Shown piece after piece: positions 50,600 to 58,836 of a DNA stretch of 64,000 bases (the first letter of the stretch is position 1; every line of letters starts with the position of its first letter). The DNA lies in NCBI GenBank assembly GCA_963735055.1, contig CAVTJN010000007.1, positions 186,001-250,000 of the forward strand. Reading direction: 5' to 3'. The notes beneath the pieces were generated by a model. It ran no database searches. It saw only the letters and a list, made by a program, of their open reading frames with translations, and had not been told where the DNA came from. Made by a program: the position numbers and the translations under genes. The DNA comes from JBBITI01 sp963735055. Lineage in GTDB: Bacteria > Chloroflexota > Dehalococcoidia > Dehalococcoidales > UBA2162.

Positions 50600-53338
50600 C
50601 TACTTCTTGGTATTCTTCTGGCGGACTGGCGGCACATTGGGAGTAGCGTTGGCAAGCCGGTCCCGCAACGGCGGCCACCCGGCGCCGAGAAGCAGGGCCG
50701 CATACTGCCGGTGGATCCCCTGCTCCCAGCACTTGGCAAAAAGAAATTCGCGAAAGAACAGGTCGTCCTTGGGAAACGACCGCCGTGCGCTCTGAAGACG
50801 ACTCGCCGCCGGACCAGGCGAACGTGTGAGGAGATAGCTTGACGCTTGACCGAGCAGAGTCGGAACCAGGTGAAAGTTGCGATACTGGTACGACTCCGGA
50901 ATCAACCCCCAGCGATCAAGCAAATCGGCGGCCGAAGTAAGGTCTTCCATGGCCCCTTCGACCAGCAATACAATAGCTGAGTCAATCCGCTCGGCCTCGC
51001 CGCTCTCCATCTGCGACGCTCTTCGTCGCTCGTCCGCATATTCGTGCAGCAGCCGCGCCAGCAGGATGAGCGCCTGACCGCGATAGTAGCGGGGAAGGGG
51101 GTGACTGGCTTCGAGCGAGGCAGCCTCCGAATAGGAGTCCCAGGCACCCACCGGATTGCCCAGACATAGAAGGGCGTCGCCGCGCAAACACAAAGCACGG
51201 ACCAACCCGCTCCCGAGGTCTTCACGGCTGAGCCTCACACCTTCTTCAGCATACTTGAGGGCGCTCGGCCAATCACCCAACGAAAAGCAGCAGTCAGCCG
51301 CCAGTCGCAGCAGATAGGCGTTCGAACTACCCCCGCTCTTCCTGAGAGCTTGCCGGACTCGGTGAAGGGCCGCGTCCCATTCGCCATGTTCATGGGCCAG
51401 CATGGCGCTCTGGGCCACATCGTCCACCTGCGCCGTCGCCGAGACCGCCCACTTGTCAACCTCGCTGGCCAACGTGGGAAGGTCGTGGCGGCGGGCTGCG
51501 TCCAGAATATGCTGGGCGGGAACGTCCAGTACCCAGGCGACAAGCTTCACTGGTGCATTGGTTGGGGAGGTCCGGTTAATGGTGGTGGGGAAGGCCCCCC
51601 GGATTCGATCCAATTCATCCTTTGAGACCAGTCGCCCCAACGCGATCAGCATTCCCACGTTGGGCACTTCGCCAATGAACGCCTCGGTCCCGAATTCCAC
51701 GCTGCCGCCCAGATGTGTTCGCACGAACGAGCGCCAGTCAAGATGGCGAAGAGTACGAATCATCCAGTCCCTGAGCGGACCGGACACCGCGGGATCGTAC
51801 TCATCGGGATCAGGCCGGTACGCCGAAAGCAGCAGGAATGGAAGCCTCACGTCCCGGCGCAGGTACGCGTCCCCGTTCAGCTCAACTGCCTTGCGGTTGA
51901 GCAGGTCAAGCAAAGCATCTTTGAATTGATCCCTTTTGAGGATTGTTGTCGTAGCGGCCATGTCCGCCGTTACCCTGGCGGAATACGCGGCCGCACGATG
52001 CCGTTCTATGATCTCGCCGACGATCCGCCCGAACGCGGCGAGGATGCGGACCTCTACTTCAAGCCCGGGCTGTTCTTGTCTGGGCATCAACACGTAGAGA
52101 GAACCCCTGGAGTCAGCGGAGCCGGACGTTACCGGCAATGCTGCGGCGGAAAAAGTCACCGGACCCTTGTCGTTGCTGGAGCGGCTCTTGAGATACCGCA
52201 TCTCCGACTGGACGGACTCGATGACCAACGTCCAAGGATACTCAACCTTCTCTACCACCAGCGGCACTCCGGTAAGACTGGAATACCCGGACAGCATCTC
52301 GAGGGTCTTGGCCGATTCCCACGGCGCCGGCTCCCACGGTCTCCCCGCCGAACTCGCCAGCACTTTGGTCGCGTTGTTTGACAGCGAAATCTCACTGATC
52401 TCGCACAGTGAACCGGGATATATCTCGGCGAGGAACTGCGTCACCAGCCACAACTGAAGGTCCCCGGTTGGTCCGGCTTCAGGCTCAACAGGAGTGTCCA
52501 ACCGGGCGGACGACTGCGCCTTGAGAAACGGCTCGAAATGAATGTAGACGATATCGAGGATTCGTCCCACGAACAACTGTGCCGCGTCGTCAGGGCGAAC
52601 CGAGACCGGGCTCATCGTGCCCAAAAGCACTTCGTACCTCTCAAGTTCCGTGGTGATCTCGAACGCGACAAAATGACGCGACACGACTTCTGATCTGGCG
52701 GGAAGCTGTTCGGGGGCCAGGAAGAGTACCTCGCGAGACGGCGCAATGACGGAGCAGGAGGGAGCCGGGCGCTCCAGAATGGTGCGGTAGGCGTAGTCAT
52801 GACTGACCCGCCCGCTCTTGTCGGGCGCCGGGACATGGGATTGCTTACCGCGGCGTCTCACAATGATAAGGCAATTTGGGTGATCCTTCGGATCTTTGAG
52901 GAGCGATGCGACAGCGGCTCCCATAAGACGAGGCGGGACTCGCCGTCGCAATCGTTCTACATGCGAGACTATCAGCCGGTTCCATAACCCCCCATAGCGC
53001 GTCTCCGACGCATCGGAAGGCTCGCGGCGGCCTCTGACCGCGTCCACCGCGTCACGAAACTTGACGCCTTTAGATCTCAGATAGAGAACCGTCAGCGCAT
53101 CGGCCGTGTCGGGAAGGCTGAATTCGGCTTCGTCGCCGATGCTGTGCTGGCGCAGCCGGGTGATCAACCAGCGTCGACCCGATTCGCCCGCCATGCGCAA
53201 AACGTCCGCAGTTTCGAAAGATAGCGTTCCGGCGTACCGCGTCTCAAGCCAATCGAGTGCCTCTTCGCGGATAAGGGGAGCGTGCTCCAGGTCAGGAGGT
53301 ATCCCGGGGTTGAAGACTTGCGCGTCGCTCTTGGCCAT
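50600..53338 (-). CDS. Large protein with GAF-like, degenerate GGDEF-like and TPR regions, unknown function
   Basis: A 912-residue soluble protein. Residues 1-120 are helical; about 150-250 contain a basic segment (RRRVPPRLMG). A GAF-like sensor region is suggested between about 290 and 460. FKDALLDLLNRKAVEL and RLPFLLLSAYRPDPDEYDP resemble the start of a GGDEF domain, but the GGDEF signature itself is absent (SVEFGTEAFIGEVPNVG), so it would be catalytically dead. About 640-800 hold three TPR-like repeats (WDAALHRVRQALRKSG; WPSALKYAEEGVRLSR; AWDSYSEAASLEASHP). No membrane helix. GGAGG lies before the ATG. It is divergent from the TelA/vWA operon and may regulate it. Domain calls are by eye. 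Confidence 0.7.
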   Translation of the reverse strand: MAKSDAQVFNPGIPPDLEHAPLIREEALDWLETRYAGTLSFETADVLRMAGESGRRWLITRLRQHSIGDEAEFSLPDTADALTVLYLRSKGVKFRDAVDAVRGRREPSDASETRYGGLWNRLIVSHVERLRRRVPPRLMGAAVASLLKDPKDHPNCLIIVRRRGKQSHVPAPDKSGRVSHDYAYRTILERPAPSCSVIAPSREVLFLAPEQLPARSEVVSRHFVAFEITTELERYEVLLGTMSPVSVRPDDAAQLFVGRILDIVYIHFEPFLKAQSSARLDTPVEPEAGPTGDLQLWLVTQFLAEIYPGSLCEISEISLSNNATKVLASSAGRPWEPAPWESAKTLEMLSGYSSLTGVPLVVEKVEYPWTLVIESVQSEMRYLKSRSSNDKGPVTFSAAALPVTSGSADSRGSLYVLMPRQEQPGLEVEVRILAAFGRIVGEIIERHRAAAYSARVTADMAATTTILKRDQFKDALLDLLNRKAVELNGDAYLRRDVRLPFLLLSAYRPDPDEYDPAVSGPLRDWMIRTLRHLDWRSFVRTHLGGSVEFGTEAFIGEVPNVGMLIALGRLVSKDELDRIRGAFPTTINRTSPTNAPVKLVAWVLDVPAQHILDAARRHDLPTLASEVDKWAVSATAQVDDVAQSAMLAHEHGEWDAALHRVRQALRKSGGSSNAYLLRLAADCCFSLGDWPSALKYAEEGVRLSREDLGSGLVRALCLRGDALLCLGNPVGAWDSYSEAASLEASHPLPRYYRGQALILLARLLHEYADERRRASQMESGEAERIDSAIVLLVEGAMEDLTSAADLLDRWGLIPESYQYRNFHLVPTLLGQASSYLLTRSPGPAASRLQSARRSFPKDDLFFREFLFAKCWEQGIHRQYAALLLGAGWPPLRDRLANATPNVPPVRQKNTKK

Positions 53339-53437
53339 GTTCTACACCTCCGGTGAATCCAGTAGATATTTCCACATTGTTCAGATGGCGGTGCGCTACG
53401 GATACCGACAAGCGATGCAAAATATACGGCGCGTCTA

Positions 53438-53467
53438 ATTGTGCGTAGCAGATATATATCACACAAT
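53438..53467. promoter_or_regulatory. Inverted repeat ATTGTG-N18-CACAAT in the divergent promoter region
   Basis: ATTGTG (53438-53443) and CACAAT (53462-53467) form a symmetric pair, with an AT-rich centre (GATATATATC). It lies between the 912-aa gene (start 53338) and the XpaC-like gene (start 53612). A TATATT -10-like element for the minus gene is at about 53421-53426. The position fits an operator that controls both directions. Confidence 0.45.
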
Positions 53468-53611
53468 GATGATGCATGTCAAAGGAATTAAGGGTGCGGC
53501 GATAAGGGAAGCAAGGGTTGCAGGTACCACGACTCCCGACTGAACGTGTAGGAGAGACGTGATGTGAGGAAGAACAGATCGCTCCCTGACAGCACGCGAT
53601 AGGTCAAAGAC

Positions 53612-54292
53612 ATGAAAGACTACCGGTTTCAAGGGATAGAAGCGAACAATCGACAACCGTCGGACACCGGTCTCCCGCCCGAGTCCCTTATCCGGCGCCG
53701 GACCGCCGCCGAGGCACTGCAACAACCGACCACCCTGATTCCGCTGGCCGTGGGGATCGCATCGGGTATCTACCTGGTGCTGCTTTCGCCAATGCTGGGG
53801 ATGGCCGGGGGCGCCCTCGCTCTCACCGCGATCTCCGGAGTCGCCGCAGTAGTCTCGTTCGCCGGCCACTACCGCCTCCTCTATCCGCGGAATGCTGAGG
53901 TAGTGATAGCCTCCCTTCATGATGAGCGGATGCGCCTTAACCGGGCCGAATTGGCAGGATGGCAAGAGGCGCTGAATACCGGGTTCTTGAATCTCAGCTA
54001 CGGGGAGGGAGTGACCGTACTCTCCGGACTCAACGCGAGCTATGAAGGCCTCCAGCCCACCCTCGAGCGCCACCGGATTACCGACCCGCTCGCGGCATCA
54101 CTGCTGCCCGCCCTGGCCGAAGAGGCCTACCGGCGCGGACTCGGCGTCCTGGCCGATGCGCTGGAACTCATGTACTCCATCCCCATCGCGGACAGAATGG
54201 CCACCGATCGGGATAGCGCCCCAACGGAGACCGGGACCCGACGATACGGGGAACCAGGTGCTCAGGGAAGAAACCGTGCGGCCCCGGAATGA
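53612..54292 (+). CDS. XpaC-like membrane protein
   Basis: A 226-residue protein with two adjacent membrane helices (about residues 45-64 and 66-85: LAVGIASGIYLVLLSPMLGM, ALALTAISGVAAVVSF) and a cytoplasmic helical C-terminal half. The arrangement and the neighbouring telA gene match the XpaC family (named for effects on chromogenic phosphate hydrolysis in Bacillus; real function unclear). It overlaps the next small gene by 17 bases. The ribosome binding site is weak. Confidence 0.6.
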   Translation: MKDYRFQGIEANNRQPSDTGLPPESLIRRRTAAEALQQPTTLIPLAVGIASGIYLVLLSPMLGMAGGALALTAISGVAAVVSFAGHYRLLYPRNAEVVIASLHDERMRLNRAELAGWQEALNTGFLNLSYGEGVTVLSGLNASYEGLQPTLERHRITDPLAASLLPALAEEAYRRGLGVLADALELMYSIPIADRMATDRDSAPTETGTRRYGEPGAQGRNRAAPE

Positions 54293-54578
54293 GCAACTGA
54301 ACTCGTTCCGAGAGCGGCGGGAAATGCTGCTGAGGCTTCGACTGCAAGCCGAACGGCTGCTTCATGAAGCGCAACGTTGTCAGGCCGCGCTGTACACGAC
54401 GCAGATCGAGATGGCCTCCGCCAGGGCAAGCGGCTCAAGAATCGGGGTGGATTCAGCGATTTCTGCGCTGCAAAGCACGATACGTCAGGTTAAGGAGGTA
54501 CAAGATGAATTCGAACGAATAGGACGGCAGGAGGGTCCCAAAGGCGAGATCGAAGGAGGCTTTGATGACATTGGATGA
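54276..54578 (+). CDS. Small coiled-coil protein, 100 aa
   Basis: A short helical protein (RERREMLLRLRLQAERLLHE, then VDSAISALQSTIRQVKEVQD) that looks like a coiled coil with no membrane segment. GTG at 54276 after AGGGAAG is the best start; GTG 54258 is possible, while a longer frame from 54042 lies within the previous gene. It overlaps telA by 14 bases. No family recognised; position suggests a linker between XpaC-like and TelA proteins. Confidence 0.6.
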   Translation: MRPRNEQLNSFRERREMLLRLRLQAERLLHEAQRCQAALYTTQIEMASARASGSRIGVDSAISALQSTIRQVKEVQDEFERIGRQEGPKGEIEGGFDDIG

Positions 54579-55746
54579 ACAATCAGACGGCGGGCAGACG
54601 GCGCCGTCGACTATGACAGAGCAACACAGTCTGGAGATGGCCGCGGCGGCAGGCCCTTCGCCGCCGGCGGGCATGTCCGATGAGGAAGTGAGAAAGGTCA
54701 GAAGCCAGGCGTTGGCTCTGGTGAAACAACTCGGCGAGTCCAACGGCAGCAGAGAGTTGGAGATACTCGATGGTATGACGAACCTGGGCGTACAGTCGCA
54801 GCGCAATGCCGCCAGTAACCTCGACCTACTCAAGGCCCGAGTGAGCACCTTCCTGAATGATGGCGGACCGAGCCGGGAGATCGCCAATTCCATGCGCGAT
54901 CTGAGAATCGCTCTGGACCACATTGACCCCCACGCCGCGCCTAAATCGGCGTGGGACCGTGTCTTCAACCTCTTCCCCTACTTCGGACGGCACAATCCCG
55001 TACGCATGCTGCAACGAGTGGCGCTGCGCTACGAGCCGGTGTCACGGCAGATCGCGACCATCGAGACCAGGCTGCGCGATGGCCGCGCCGTCCTGGTCCG
55101 TGACAACGTGGAACTGCGCAAACTGTATGAGCAGGTGGAGGCGCAGCAGCCGGTGGTGCAACGGAATGCGTATCTCGGGGAAGTGCTCATGCAAGACCTC
55201 ACCCGAATGGTGGAGCACACTCCGGACCCTATGAAACGCGAGCGGATCCGAGGAGCTCTCCACGACGTGGCTATGAGGGTCCAGGACCTGCGGACAATGG
55301 AAGAAGTGCACGTGCAGTACTTCGTCAGCATCCAAATGAGCCGCCAGAACAACAACCGGCTCGGCCAGGCAGTGGAACGCACCCTGACGCTGTCGACCAA
55401 CGTAGTGACCGTGGGTCTCGCCATCCAGTCGGCCCTGGTGCGCCAGCGAAGCATCATGGAGGCGACCCGGCGCACGCGCGAGTTCCTGGGCACGGTGGTC
55501 ACCGCCAACGCCGCGGCCATCAAGACCCATACCAGAGAAATCGGCGACTTGTACTCAAACCCGGTAATAGCCATCGATAAGATCGCCCACGCCCACAACG
55601 ACCTGATCGAGGCACTTGATACCGCCGACCGTCTGCGGCAGGAAGGTATCGAAGTCGCCCGCGAAAATATAGCCAAATTGACCGAGTTGTCGGCCGTCCT
55701 GATGCGCCGGGCCGGCGGCATGCTCGAAGAGAGCAAGAAGCAATGA
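54565..55746 (+). CDS. telA: TelA family protein (toxic anion resistance)
   Basis: A 393-residue soluble, almost wholly helical protein of the TelA family, linked to tellurite and other toxic-anion or antimicrobial resistance in several bacteria, mechanism unknown. Characteristic stretches are SAWDRVFNLFPYFGRHNPVR, a long coiled region with NVELRKLYEQ, VHVQYFVSIQMSRQNNNRLG and TRREFLGTVVTANA-like text (seen as TRRTREFLGTVVTANA). ATG 54565 has AAGGAGG at five bases. Same operon as the XpaC-like and SBP-vWA genes. Confidence 0.85.
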   Translation: MTLDEQSDGGQTAPSTMTEQHSLEMAAAAGPSPPAGMSDEEVRKVRSQALALVKQLGESNGSRELEILDGMTNLGVQSQRNAASNLDLLKARVSTFLNDGGPSREIANSMRDLRIALDHIDPHAAPKSAWDRVFNLFPYFGRHNPVRMLQRVALRYEPVSRQIATIETRLRDGRAVLVRDNVELRKLYEQVEAQQPVVQRNAYLGEVLMQDLTRMVEHTPDPMKRERIRGALHDVAMRVQDLRTMEEVHVQYFVSIQMSRQNNNRLGQAVERTLTLSTNVVTVGLAIQSALVRQRSIMEATRRTREFLGTVVTANAAAIKTHTREIGDLYSNPVIAIDKIAHAHNDLIEALDTADRLRQEGIEVARENIAKLTELSAVLMRRAGGMLEESKKQ

Positions 55747-55814
55747 CCGCGGGATATTCTGAGTCGAATTGGAGCCGGAGCGAAGGCATTACTGTGCTTC
55801 AGGGAGGTGCATAA

Positions 55815-57662
55815 GTGAAGAGGCTTACAATCATTGTCATTGCGGCGCTTGTCCTGATCAGCGGCGGCGCCGTCACCGTCCGGGCGGTGGGGCGCTCCGG
55901 TGCGCCGGTGGAGGTGGTACAGTGGACCAACGGCCACCTCATGCGACCCGGGCTAATGAAGGAAATGGCGGCTCAATTCAACGGGGGCAACTATCGGACC
56001 CAGTCGGGCAAACGAATCGAGGTCAAGGTCTTCAATCACGGCTCGGCGGAACAGGCTGACGACCTGCTGTCGCGCGTGACCCTGGGTATCCCGGTCGAAC
56101 GGGACATCCCGAACCCGGTGGTGGTCACACCGTCGTCGGCCGACTGGCTGGTGCGGGTGAATGACGGGGCCGGCCGCACCGTCGTCGACACTGTCGGCTC
56201 GCGCAGCATCGCCAGCGCCCTCATCGGAATCGTGACCTACCGGGAAATGGCCGAGGTGCTGGGATGGCCTGAGAAGGAGATCGGCTACGCCGATATTATC
56301 GCCTTGCGCGACGACCCGCAAGGTTGGGCCGCCTACCCGGGGGCCCGGGCGGAGTGGGGTCAGCGGCCGCTGGTGGCCTTCACTGACCCGGTCACCTCGA
56401 GCACCGGCCGGAGTGTCCTCTTCAGCCTTTATGCCAACGCCGCTGGCAAAGACCCAGAGGAACTGACCTCCGGCGATGTGACCGACCCCAGGGTAGTCGA
56501 CCAGGTCAGGCAATTCCAGGGATTGATCGACCATTACATGATCGGGACTATCCCCCTGAACACCAAGGTCTATCAGGGTCCACGCTACGGCCACTTCTTC
56601 ATCATGCCTGAGGACAACCTGATACACCTTTACGACGGGACCGAACAGGCCCTCATTGACGGCGTCACCGTGCAGGCGCCGCCCATCAGCCAGCCTATGG
56701 TGATGATCTACCCGAAAGAAGGATCGATGATACGGAACAACATCGCCGGAATCGTGGAGGCTCCGTGGGTGACCGACGAGCAAGTTGAAGGAGCCGGCCG
56801 CTGGATCGACTTTCTGCTTGACGGTGAGCAACAGAAAGCCTTCATGAGGGCCGGGTTCCGGCCGGGAACGGACCTCTCGCTGACGGACAGCAACAGTAAG
56901 ATCACCGGCAAGTACGGACTGGAGGCGGCGCCGAAAGCCCCAATACAGGTACCGGAGCGAATCGCCCCGGCCGTCGCCGCCGCCATTGAGAAGTCCTGGC
57001 AGGACGTCAAGCGGCCCGGGATCGTGACCTTCGTGGTGGATACATCCGGATCGATGTCGGGCGCCAAGCTGGATCAGGCCAAACAGGGCATGACCCGGGC
57101 CCTCGACGGTATGGCCCAGAATAACCGGGTGGGACTGGTTACCTTCTCAGAGTCGGTAGACACGCGGGTTCCAGTCGCTCCACTGACAACCAATAGGTTC
57201 ACGATAACCAGCACTATCGCCAAGGCAAGGGCCCAGGGGAGTACGGCGCTCTACGATGCCATCAAAACCGCGATCGAAATGACCGACCGCTCCCCGGGTG
57301 ACCCTGAGGCGATCCGGGCGGTGGTGGTGCTGACCGACGGCCAGGCGAATCGAGGCCAGACCCAGCTGGACGGGATCATCGAAATGATGTCCACTAAGGA
57401 GATGGCAATTCGCCGCTTCCGGGGCTTCGATGGCGACACCGCGGAGGAAGATGGCGGCCGCGAAGTCGACAAGAAAGAAGTGATAGGCATCGGACCCGCC
57501 GTCGAGACACAACACCCGGTCCAGATCTTCTTCATCGGCATCGGCCAGGATGCCGATATGCAGATCGGAAGGATGCTTGCGCAGGCGACTGGCGCTGAGT
57601 TCCAGGGGGTGACCGACAAAGACCTGGCCAAAGTCCTTGGCGAGTTCAGTAAGTACTTCTAG
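55815..57662 (+). CDS. Fused solute-binding-type and von Willebrand A domain surface protein
   Basis: A 615-residue exported protein: signal or anchor at residues 4-24, then an extracellular solute-binding-like domain (about 30-370; VVQWTNGHLMRPGLMKEMAA, GIPVERDIPNPVVVTPSSAD) and a C-terminal vWA domain (about 405-610). The MIDAS metal site is present: DTSGSMSG, the Thr in GSTALYD and the Asp in VVLTDGQANRG. Such fusions occur next to telA genes in some Gram-positive-type bacteria. The vWA domain should bind a protein partner outside the cell. The substrate-like domain may bind a small ligand. Last gene of the operon. Confidence 0.8.
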   Translation: MKRLTIIVIAALVLISGGAVTVRAVGRSGAPVEVVQWTNGHLMRPGLMKEMAAQFNGGNYRTQSGKRIEVKVFNHGSAEQADDLLSRVTLGIPVERDIPNPVVVTPSSADWLVRVNDGAGRTVVDTVGSRSIASALIGIVTYREMAEVLGWPEKEIGYADIIALRDDPQGWAAYPGARAEWGQRPLVAFTDPVTSSTGRSVLFSLYANAAGKDPEELTSGDVTDPRVVDQVRQFQGLIDHYMIGTIPLNTKVYQGPRYGHFFIMPEDNLIHLYDGTEQALIDGVTVQAPPISQPMVMIYPKEGSMIRNNIAGIVEAPWVTDEQVEGAGRWIDFLLDGEQQKAFMRAGFRPGTDLSLTDSNSKITGKYGLEAAPKAPIQVPERIAPAVAAAIEKSWQDVKRPGIVTFVVDTSGSMSGAKLDQAKQGMTRALDGMAQNNRVGLVTFSESVDTRVPVAPLTTNRFTITSTIAKARAQGSTALYDAIKTAIEMTDRSPGDPEAIRAVVVLTDGQANRGQTQLDGIIEMMSTKEMAIRRFRGFDGDTAEEDGGREVDKKEVIGIGPAVETQHPVQIFFIGIGQDADMQIGRMLAQATGAEFQGVTDKDLAKVLGEFSKYF

Positions 57663-57710
57663 AGTTGGGGTAGTCACCCAACTCACCACGTCGCCTGATT
57701 GTGGGCGACA

Positions 57711-57750
57711 CTAGAAGCCGGCCGGAGCATCTGCTCCGGCCGGCTTCTAG
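57711..57750 (+). terminator. Long perfect hairpin after the vWA gene
   Basis: A 19-base perfect stem (left arm from CTAGAAGCCGGCCGGAGCA, right arm ending CCGGCTTCTAG) with a two-base loop. There is no T-run after it. A smaller AGTTGGG/CCCAACT hairpin precedes it at 57663-57683. Confidence 0.65.
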
Positions 57751-57768
57751 TACGGCGGATTCCCGCTC

Positions 57769-57797
57769 TTGCCCCGTCTCCGGGGCAGGCGTATAAT
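57769..57797 (+). promoter_or_regulatory. Promoter of apt
   Basis: TTGCCC (57769-57774), a 17-base spacer and TATAAT (57792-57797), 33 bases before the start codon. Confidence 0.75.
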
Positions 57798-57830
57798 CGC
57801 CCTATCGGTGAGGACGGGGAGGAACAAGAG

Positions 57831-58400
57831 ATGACAGGTGGAAAGGCCGGCGGCCGCCAAGGCAGAAGACTAGCGCTCGCGGACACTGATTTAGTCCGCA
57901 GCTACATACGCGAGATAAGTGATTTTCCCCGGGAAGGAGTTGTCTTCAGGGACATCACGCCTCTACTTCAGAACGGGAAGGTCTTCAACGCGGCCATTAC
58001 GGCCATTGCCCGGGATTTCCAGGACTCCAGCATCAGCCAGATTGCCTGCATCGAATCGCGCGGATTCATCATCGGCAGCGCTTTGGCCAGCAAGCTGGGC
58101 TCCGGCATTATCCCCATCAGAAAGAAAGGGAAGCTCCCATACAAGGTGTGTTCGGAGACCTACGATCTGGAATACGGGTCGGATACTCTCGAAATGCATG
58201 CCGACGCTATCCGGCCGGGCGAGCGTGTGCTGATTGCGGATGATGTGTTAGCAACCGGCGGGACGGCCAAGGCCGTAGTGAACCTTATCACCACCATGCA
58301 GGGCAACATCGTCGGCGCTGCATTTCTGCTGGAAATAATGGCCCTTAACGGACGAAGCAGACTCGAAGGATTCCCCGTCTTTTCCTTGCTCCAATACTAG
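57831..58400 (+). CDS. apt: Adenine phosphoribosyltransferase
   Basis: A 189-residue purine salvage enzyme that makes AMP from adenine and PRPP. The family start SYIREISDFPREGVVFRDIT PLL (read in two parts) is clear, and IACIESRGFIIGSALA and the PRPP loop RVLIADDVLATGGTAKAV are intact. The first 20 residues are an extra basic tail. ATG 57831 follows GGGGAGGAA and the TATAAT promoter; a frame open to 57699 crosses the upstream hairpin and is not used. Confidence 0.95.
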   Translation: MTGGKAGGRQGRRLALADTDLVRSYIREISDFPREGVVFRDITPLLQNGKVFNAAITAIARDFQDSSISQIACIESRGFIIGSALASKLGSGIIPIRKKGKLPYKVCSETYDLEYGSDTLEMHADAIRPGERVLIADDVLATGGTAKAVVNLITTMQGNIVGAAFLLEIMALNGRSRLEGFPVFSLLQY

Positions 58401-58420
58401 CGTCACGGGCCGGCGGCCGC

Positions 58421-58696
58421 ATGGTGCAGGCGCCGGGTCAACTGCCATGGAAGCAGGTTTCGGAGTTCGCGAACGGCATGGACATACTCGAACAGGTCAA
58501 GGCAATGCTCAGCACCAAAACGACTGAGCCCGATGACACCTCACGGGAATTGCTGCAAGCCCTGCTGCGGCAACACGACGCCTACCTGGCAGCCCGCGAC
58601 TGGGAGGGAGCCTATCTGGCCTTGAAGGAGATAGTGAGGGTGGCCGTGGCGAAGCGACGCCGGGGAGGCGTCGCGCCGGATATGGCCGGGGAATAA
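58421..58696 (+). CDS. Small hypothetical protein, 72-91 aa
   Basis: A short helical protein with the core DILEQVKAMLSTKTTEPDDT and LLRQHDAYLAARDWEGAYLA, ending in a basic run (VAKRRRGG). No family recognised; the second half resembles a single TPR-like helix pair. The open frame starts at ATG 58421; ATG 58478 with GGAG 12 bases upstream is perhaps more likely and gives 72 residues. It lies 20 bases after apt and probably shares its mRNA. Confidence 0.5.
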   Translation: MVQAPGQLPWKQVSEFANGMDILEQVKAMLSTKTTEPDDTSRELLQALLRQHDAYLAARDWEGAYLALKEIVRVAVAKRRRGGVAPDMAGE

Positions 58697-58751
58697 AACG
58701 GTGTACATCTCGCGGTCTTCGGGACAGAAGACCACCGTTTGCGTCGTTTTG

Positions 58752-58801
58752 CCATGTTAGCGACGGCGTTTGCCTGAAGGGTGGCGCCGTCGCTAACATG
58801 G
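58752..58801. terminator. Bidirectional hairpin between convergent genes
   Basis: CCATGTTAGCGACGGCG pairs over 17 bases with CGCCGTCGCTAACATGG, 16-base loop. It lies between the small gene after apt and the minus-strand selenoprotein gene, and can end both transcripts. Confidence 0.75.
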
Positions 58802-58836
58802 TCTCACGATCACATCGCTAATCTTCGCAAGCAGCG

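Noticed and set aside
53438..53467. Canonical CRP binding site
   Set aside because: Half-sites are ATTGTG/CACAAT with 18 bases between, not TGTGA-N6-TCACA; kept only as a generic inverted repeat.
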